DNA from: Lingula anatina
Taxonomy: Eukaryota; Brachiopoda; Lingulata; Lingulida; Lingulidae
Assembly (NCBI RefSeq): GCF_001039355.2
Contig: NW_019774836.1
Location: 174,230 to 238,229, forward strand
Length of the DNA: 64,000 bases
Direction of reading: 5' to 3'
A program made the translations under genes and the position numbers. The notes beneath the pieces were generated by a model. The model made no database searches. It worked only from the letters and a program-made list of their open reading frames with translations, and was not told the DNA's origin. This document shows, one piece after another, positions 57,511-64,000 of this stretch (the first letter of the stretch is position 1; the number at the start of each line of letters is the position of its first letter).

Positions 57511-59243
57511 GTATTGGGACAGGTGGCCAAAAAGCCACAATGGCACAAAGGCGAACAATCGCCAATGTTTGCCAGGCACAGTTTAGAGCCTAAACCACTA
57601 AAAAGTTAAGTACACCATTTGGATGAATGAATCCAATTGGGCATTAAAAGAAATAAGAATCGGGGACAAAGGCAGGCGTACAAAGGTACCTTACTTTTGT
57701 GTGTACAACCCTGGTGCTTTAACCAAGAATCCATATTGGTTTTGTTCGACTGATCAGTCTGATTCCGACCATCCTCCAAATTAAAAACATCTCAAAACTG
57801 GTGTACTTTGTATTGAGAGCCATGTTGTCGTTGGAAATGGATCCAGAACAATTAAATAAATTTACACAAAAGGAAACATCTATGTGTGCAGTGCTTTAAC
57901 GCAGAGACTGAATGGAGGGATAACAATGCTCTGTGCAATTTATAAAACCAAAACCAGGTTTAAATGCGACTCAATGCTGTGGAAGAAGACGATGTTGTCA
58001 TTAGAAATAGAGGAAAACCAATTGTTAAATACGAACATATTATATCCCAGCTCTGTGCTTTAACCACAAATATTGGACACTTTTGTATTCCATAACAAAG
58101 ATCAGTCTAACTACAACTACCTACTGAGAGATAAAAAAAAAACTCAAATATTTCTCAATAGTACTATATGAAAATTTGGTGCTCTTGGCAAAAGAAGCAC
58201 CATCAATGGTAGTTTCTATCTAGAACAGCAAATTTGCTAAATAAACTAAATAGATTCCGTTCTGCTGAAAGAAAATGCAAACATTTTACTTCATTTCTTG
58301 AATCTATTTTGTTATTATTTGCCAAATAAACTACCCAAATCTGGGACCTTCTTTTATAAAACTGCCCCACCATCTTAATTATTTGAAAGTTGAGCAGCTT
58401 CAAATGGCAATTTGTGTGTATGCAATCTAAGCACAGTTGTCCAGAAACAGTACTATGGACATCAACCGTTCTTTAGGTCCATATTTTCCTATTGGACTTT
58501 CATTTATCCACTGGTCTCTAACCAGGCATGAAAGAATGAACAAAAAAAAAATAAATAAAAGAAAAATGACCCAAGTGAACCACAATCCAAAGTTTGTCCA
58601 TCAGCACAATTGAAAACCAAGGCCCCTTGTATAATTCTACACATAACAAGAACTCACCTGTGAGCCTCCCCAAACAGTTTACCTGTGATAGAACGATGCC
58701 CGCTTAGTCATCTGTGTTAATAGAACATTCATTGGTTATTTAAGATGAGAACAAGGCAGCAAAGCTGTCAAATGTACAGACAAAAAACAGAAAAAAAAAG
58801 ATGCAAAATAGGTCATTATGTCAATTTTGATGCAATAATAAATGCTTATAATAGCACAGTCAGTCAACACTGATTTTTAATCATGCACAACAGGTAACAT
58901 GGTCAATAACAGGAGCAGATTCAGAGATATTTTCTGACAGTATTCCAAAGTATCTTTGTTGATCCATCCTCCATTTTGATAGTCTTCCAACAGAAACCCG
59001 TTAATATAAACTGTAAAATCTGACTGTCTTCCAGGAGACCCAGAAGATGGTCTTAATCCACCCTTTCAATAAGATTACAATGTCAGGACCATGAGAGTTA
59101 AAATTCACATGATGAAAGTCCCTATATATGAAAAATGATGACAGTGCATAAAATAATATTACATCGTGTTTAAAGACATAAATACCAATACAGCTGCTTA
59201 TGTGGAAATACTGAAAATGTGCACAGCCTCAGGTGGATGGGAN

Positions 59244-59274
<31 letters not shown>

Positions 59275-59295
59275 TGGCGACGACGGCGACGACAG
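59244..59295. repeat. Short CGACGACGG array beside an ambiguous base
   Basis: A 9-bp repeat of about six units. The base at 59243 is N, so the copy number was probably uncertain in assembly. Confidence 0.85.
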
Positions 59296-60182
59296 ACGCA
59301 GATGATGGCTATATGTACAGACACATCTGTGTCTGTACATAAAAAAAGATAAGTTTAGGTCTAGGTTGGCTGTCACAATGCATTCATCCATGTCAGGTAG
59401 TCTTTCATGTAATTAAAGACAGGAATGCAGAAAAAAATGCCATATATTTCATGTTCAGATATTTAAGTATTTTTAGCTGTGGTATAGCCAGGCAGGTTTG
59501 TACAAGCCGTAGATTTGATCTTCTTCTTCTTCTTCTGACATTTAGCAAACTGAGGTCATTTCTGGCACAGGTTGTGTTGGGTCCGCACATGAAGCTTGTG
59601 CTATATGTTTTTTTCATGTATTGCCACAAACTGACCAACTCAGCAACACATAACATATATGTAACTATACCCCAAAATGTGGGAAGGTACAATTGGCAAG
59701 CTTAACTAACTAAATTACTAGTAAAATGAACTTTAAACTAGTACTTATAGCTTATTTTGGTAACTTATCTTTCATGGAACTGCATGATTGGTAATTTATG
59801 GGTTATTTTGGTAAATCCATCCATCCATAGCACTCCCAAGAAGAATATTTAATTCAACATCTTATTAAAATATTATTTATACATAAATAAATAAATAAAT
59901 ACGTAGTACATTTTCTTTTCAATAACAGAGCACCTTCTGAAATCCAAGACAACAGGTAGTCAAGAATTCACGGAACATGTCCAAATATAGAGACACCAAA
60001 GATTGAACAAATCTAGAAAACAAAAGTACCTTCAAAGATACTTTGACATGATGCCTTTTTGAAATGAACAGTGTGAATTTCCTCCAAGCCACCAAATCTG
60101 AATTACAACTTCTAAAATACTGTCACCGTACACAAATTTCGACATAAACATGAAGCAAGCCACAACACAACAGTATATCTAC

Positions 60183-60269
60183 CTTTAGAGACCCATACAC
60201 ATTCTGCCGTCTGGAGAGAAGCCGCCACTTTTCCAAAGCTTCAAGCCTAACTTCTTGTAATGTTGACAT
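60183..60269 (-). CDS. SH2 gene, probable first coding exon
   Basis: ATG at 60269 opens 29 codons (MSTLQEVRLEALEKWRLLSR...) ending at donor AAG|GTAGAT in phase 0, compatible with the exon at 46346. The piece is predicted to be helical. A TATA-like element lies about 65 nt upstream. Joined to the later exons the product would be 292 residues with terminal exon A or 315 with exon B, and all phases agree. The 13.8-kb intron and lack of homology make it a model, not proof. Confidence 0.5.
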
Positions 60270-60332
60270 TTCAAATTGTCAACAAGACAGTTATGCTCAA
60301 TGAGAAATTCCTCGCCACCCTCCCACTGTGTC

Positions 60333-60338
60333 TATATA
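60333..60338 (-). promoter_or_regulatory. TATA-like element upstream of the SH2 gene
   Basis: GGTATATAGA on the minus strand (60340-60331), about 65 nt before ATG 60269, would place a start site near 60305. Confidence 0.3.
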
Positions 60339-60340
60339 CC

Positions 60341-63300
60341 ATCCAACAAAATGCTCCTCTACCCTCTCTGCTGCAATCCTCATACCTTTACTAGTGCCAT
60401 GTTTACACTGGTCCAACAGGAATGAGCTTGGTTCGCTCTGAGGTTCAGAGCAGCTCAAATATGCATAAAAATGGACTGATAAATTGACTCCATGATCTTA
60501 TACAGACATGGGACATTTACACAAACATGAGAATGACTGGATGTAATATTACCTGATCTGAATAGATTACGCACCAGGGGCGAGCCAGAGACGGATCATA
60601 TTATGGTGCTGTGTAAATGGTCCTTTCTTCTGTTGACACACACAGATTTAGTAACCGGCTGAACAATTAGAACCAAACACACAGTCCCATGTTTATTCTG
60701 GACCAGTCAACTTGAAATAAAGACAGATCATTTCTTTTAATTTTGATTCTTTTGCTACTCCAAAGGACTAGCGACAAAGGCACTGGCACATTTTATATCT
60801 GGGCCAGTCAATTTGGATGAAAAGGGATCTTGCTTCTGAAGTTTTTTTCTTCTTTTCTTACGGTTACAACAAAAAAAGTGTGCGTTCAAGGGCAGCCGAC
60901 TTTAAATCAAGACAGTTCATTCCTTTTCTACGTTTTCTATTCACTTCAAAGAAGCAACAAACAAAATATTTGCACACTCTGGAAAAGACATTATCGGATC
61001 ACCTCACTTTAGAAAAGAAAGTCACGCCAACTCTTTTTTATCGATCACAACCTGAAAAATTCAATACCTGTAATCTTAGTATGTTAGGTTATGTAAGCAA
61101 GCCACCCAAGATGACAGCCTTCTTAAATCAATTTTGAAATCAAAATACCTATTATTTTTTTTTATTACAAATCGGTCTTTTAAAAGAAGGCCTCTGATTG
61201 TCGTCTGCAAAACCTCATGCCCTGTTCAATAAAAGAATTCCAAGAGTTGAACATCATCCTACCATCAGTTTACAGTAGCACAGCCAGCTTTTCATAAATG
61301 AATTAGGTTTGTGCAAAAGATACCGAGTATTCAGAAGAAAGACCTTTGATATATGTCTAAATTCTTTCCCTGTAACTGTTTCTCTGAAGAGCTCTCTCGC
61401 AGGTAAACCTCTGACCTTAAGGTCTTTCAACTCTAGAGTCTGCTCAAAGTGCTGTTTACTTTCTGGAAGGAAAGACTAATAAAACATATTTCAATCCTTT
61501 CACTGTTATGTCTCTGAAGGGCTTTCGACAAGTTACCTTTAGACTTCAGACTGAAAGATCTAGTACCTCTTCACTCTTATACAACTATGAGAAAAATTTG
61601 AATAAATATAATTGAATTTTTTTTAAAGGAAAAAAGTTCCTTTGACATTAAAATCAGGACTGCACAATATCAAAACTATAGAGCAACATCTTTCACAACT
61701 TTAACAAAGATAAGCAGACATCTGATATTAAAAACTGGTTCATGCATGTCAAATTGACATCAACAGGTTGTAGATTATGTCATCTGTAGAAAGTTTACAA
61801 CTGGTACCCGACTTCCTGATCTCTCATATACACAAAACCTTACACATATACATATTTAAAACTTTACATACAGAACTTCTCATATATACCTTACGTATAC
61901 AAACTATTTATACACATGATACTTTACCTATACACAACTATTTACATGCATACTTACCTTTGCACAACTATTTATGTACAGCCTTACACATGTACACACA
62001 ACATAGCATATACACCTTACACACATACGCAACAATATAATGCCTTACATTTACACAAAACCCTACATGCAAAAAACTCTAATATACAGCCAAAAACTGG
62101 CTACTTGTCACTGGAGCAAAGTGATTCTGACAGGTGAAAGAAGTGTTCACAGCAGGTAAGCATAACTTCTTGTAACTATAACCAACCTATATCCTGTACT
62201 ACAGTTGAACTAATTTCTCAACTATAACCAAGCTATATTTAGCAAACAAATAGGACAGAAATTATCCTTCCATACTAGAAAATGAGATGCATTTGACTTA
62301 ATTATTGCCCAATATCATAACATTATAAGTACCTTGTTCTTCTACTTCTTCTTTCAAGAGAAATAGAGAGAGAGAGATGGGGCGATACGTAAAGCGGGCC
62401 CCGTAAAGCAATAAAAACAGGCTTGGTACAACGGGTGTCTATTTGCTATTCAAAGTAACTCTGCTTCTTTATGTCAATTTTAGCCTGGACACAGCATGGT
62501 GCTGGGGCTATCCCAGCAAGAACCTGCTTTAATTGTCAAATTCTGTGGCAATTTTTCAATAAAATACTGTTTATTAACAGGTGTGAAATTTGAACCTGGG
62601 TTCAACCAGGAGATGGAGGAGAGGTCATGCTCAGGGCAAATGATAACACATTCTTTTTCATTATTATTTTTTAAATAATTTTCTTTGGCAAGATGTTTGT
62701 CAGTTAATCTTTTTGTAAACAGGGTTGAAATGGGAACCTGGTTTCCATTTAGAGGTTTTGTTCAAACATTTTTTCTCTTTTTCAGAAGGATTAGAAATCA
62801 AAGAGAGGACTTTTGAATAAAATGATTTTAAAAGGCAGGGAATTTGAACTTGTTCACCATATGTAGCACAAGAAAAGTCTTGCTCAGGTTAAAGTATTTT
62901 TCAATTCATATTCATAAATGAGAAGAAACGAGGAAATTATGCATTTCGAATGATTTATTGTTATCAAAAAGTTGAAAATTGAGCACAAGTTCATTTCAGC
63001 AGCATGGGGTAAGCCATTATAAGGCTGTCAAGGTGAATTTTCCCTTTTAGTATGAAGAAATAACTACTCTTTAGTTTAGTTGTACAAAGGCATTTTAAAA
63101 AGCTGCTACTTGTACTGGCTCACATCCATGCTATATTTTACAGAGGACAACACCACTTGGATATTATCTTATGTCCTTTTTTCTTCAGTAATAGGAAAAG
63201 GTCTGTGCTGGACTGATATTTCAAAAACTTATTAAAAAGATAGTAAATGTTTTAAACAGTTAGAATCTTTATTATCTGTTTATTTAAAATCACTCTTTGT

Positions 63301-64000
63301 TCAACATATACTGCCTTCTGTTTTCTTTTTTTTGTTGTTGCAATGTCTAATAAAAAATAAAAATATCACCACTAAAGCATCAGGGAACTGTGAGCACAGT
63401 GTCCCTGCTACTTATCCTAAATAACTCCTGATCAATGTGAAAACTTAGCAACTGGGTACAACATCACCCTATACAAAGTCTACACCAGTGACATTCAGAC
63501 CTTCCTTAAGTTTCTTTTCATCTGCCCCTTAGGTGGAACAAGTGAACAATTTAGCTGCACAAGGGGCGTCCAAAGAAGGCTAATCTCACCAAATCTCCAG
63601 GCTAAATATTTACAGGGTGTAAAATGGCTGAATTGAAAGACGTTTTGACGAAAGTTTTCCCCTCCTTTTGTGGAATATTAAAAAGATTTCCTAGTCAGAT
63701 TTTGCACATATTTCTCTAAGAGAACAAATTCCTCAGTAAAGAACAAGAGATTAGTTTTTTTGGATGTTTACACTGCATGGTTTATAACCTGAACAAAGAC
63801 GTGACTTTTCACCAGATTCAACCAGTTCCACTCTGGTATAATTTCTGTGTTGTTAAATTGTGAAGAAATTTGAGCCAAATCAGACCTTTGAACCGTACCT
63901 GCTTGATTAAGTACTGGCGAAAAATAGATTAAAAAAATGACAAAAAATTCTCTTTCTTTCTGAAAATAAATAAAACAAAATAGATGAAAAATACAAAAAC
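60341..64000. other. Right flank, no gene recognised
   Basis: A+T-rich sequence with chance ORFs. At 61800-62060 an irregular array of ~20-bp phrases like CCTTACACATATACACAAC recurs about a dozen times, probably a decayed minisatellite. An AG run lies near 62360. Confidence 0.4.

Larger units (their letters stand above)
52619..60182 (-). other. SH2 gene intron, distal part
   Basis: No further exon recognised. Contains a TGACA-motif cluster (54768-54902), diverged repeats around 57.2-58.1 kb and a CGACGACGG-type array at 59244-59295. Confidence 0.4.

Noticed and set aside
1-64000. tRNA or rRNA genes and CRISPR arrays
   Set aside because: No tRNA B-box with a foldable cloverleaf and no rRNA motif was noticed. 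The repeats present are simple tandem or inverted repeats of a eukaryote, not spaced CRISPR units.

Overview
The window looks like nuclear DNA of a lophotrochozoan animal, most likely a mollusc. It is A+T-rich and intron-dense, with GT-AG splice sites, many microsatellites and many mobile-element remains. The best taxonomic hint is a receptor combining LDL-receptor class A repeats, leucine-rich repeats and a seven-helix domain, in the manner of the snail receptor GRL101. No database was searched. Family names come from reading motifs by eye.

Layout. 0.7-1.4 kb: a broken fibrinogen-related (FReD) gene fragment, plus strand. 2.68-11.24 kb: one complete Ty3/Gypsy LTR retrotransposon on the minus strand (gag, protease-RT-RNase H, integrase-chromodomain), with near-identical 258-bp LTRs and a 4-bp target duplication. 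11.4-13.7 kb: a diverged duplicated segment and a ~60-bp minisatellite. 14.7-21.1 kb: two plus-strand exons that together make a CARD. The 6-kb intron between them holds a dead Tc1/mariner copy and, on the opposite strand, an unrecognised four-exon gene. 21.4-22.8 kb: a non-autonomous piggyBac-like element. 23.4-24.9 kb: a decayed non-LTR retrotransposon. 25.1-27.7 kb: the LDLa-LRR-7TM receptor, 5'-incomplete at a poly-G/N assembly break. 32.9-60.3 kb: a minus-strand SH2-adaptor gene spread over about 27 kb, with two alternative terminal exons and two candidate first exons. The remainder is intron or flank with simple repeats, small inverted-repeat elements and possible regulatory clusters.

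The most notable observations are three. First, the retroelement carries an in-phase UUUAAAC slippery heptamer, a 6-nt spacer and an H-type pseudoknot at the gag-pol overlap, in a copy otherwise damaged by one extra G in gag, one stop in pol and an integrase Asp in place of the catalytic Glu. Second, duplicated terminal exons of the SH2 gene each encode a different C-terminal third of the SH2 domain. Third, the CARD exons run into a stop and polyadenylation signal with no caspase domain in the window, which suggests a CARD-only protein.

How the genes relate: the CARD protein would belong to apoptosis or inflammasome-type signalling, the receptor to peptide-hormone GPCR signalling and the SH2 protein to phosphotyrosine adaptor signalling. 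Nothing in the sequence suggests co-regulation. They appear to be unrelated neighbours.
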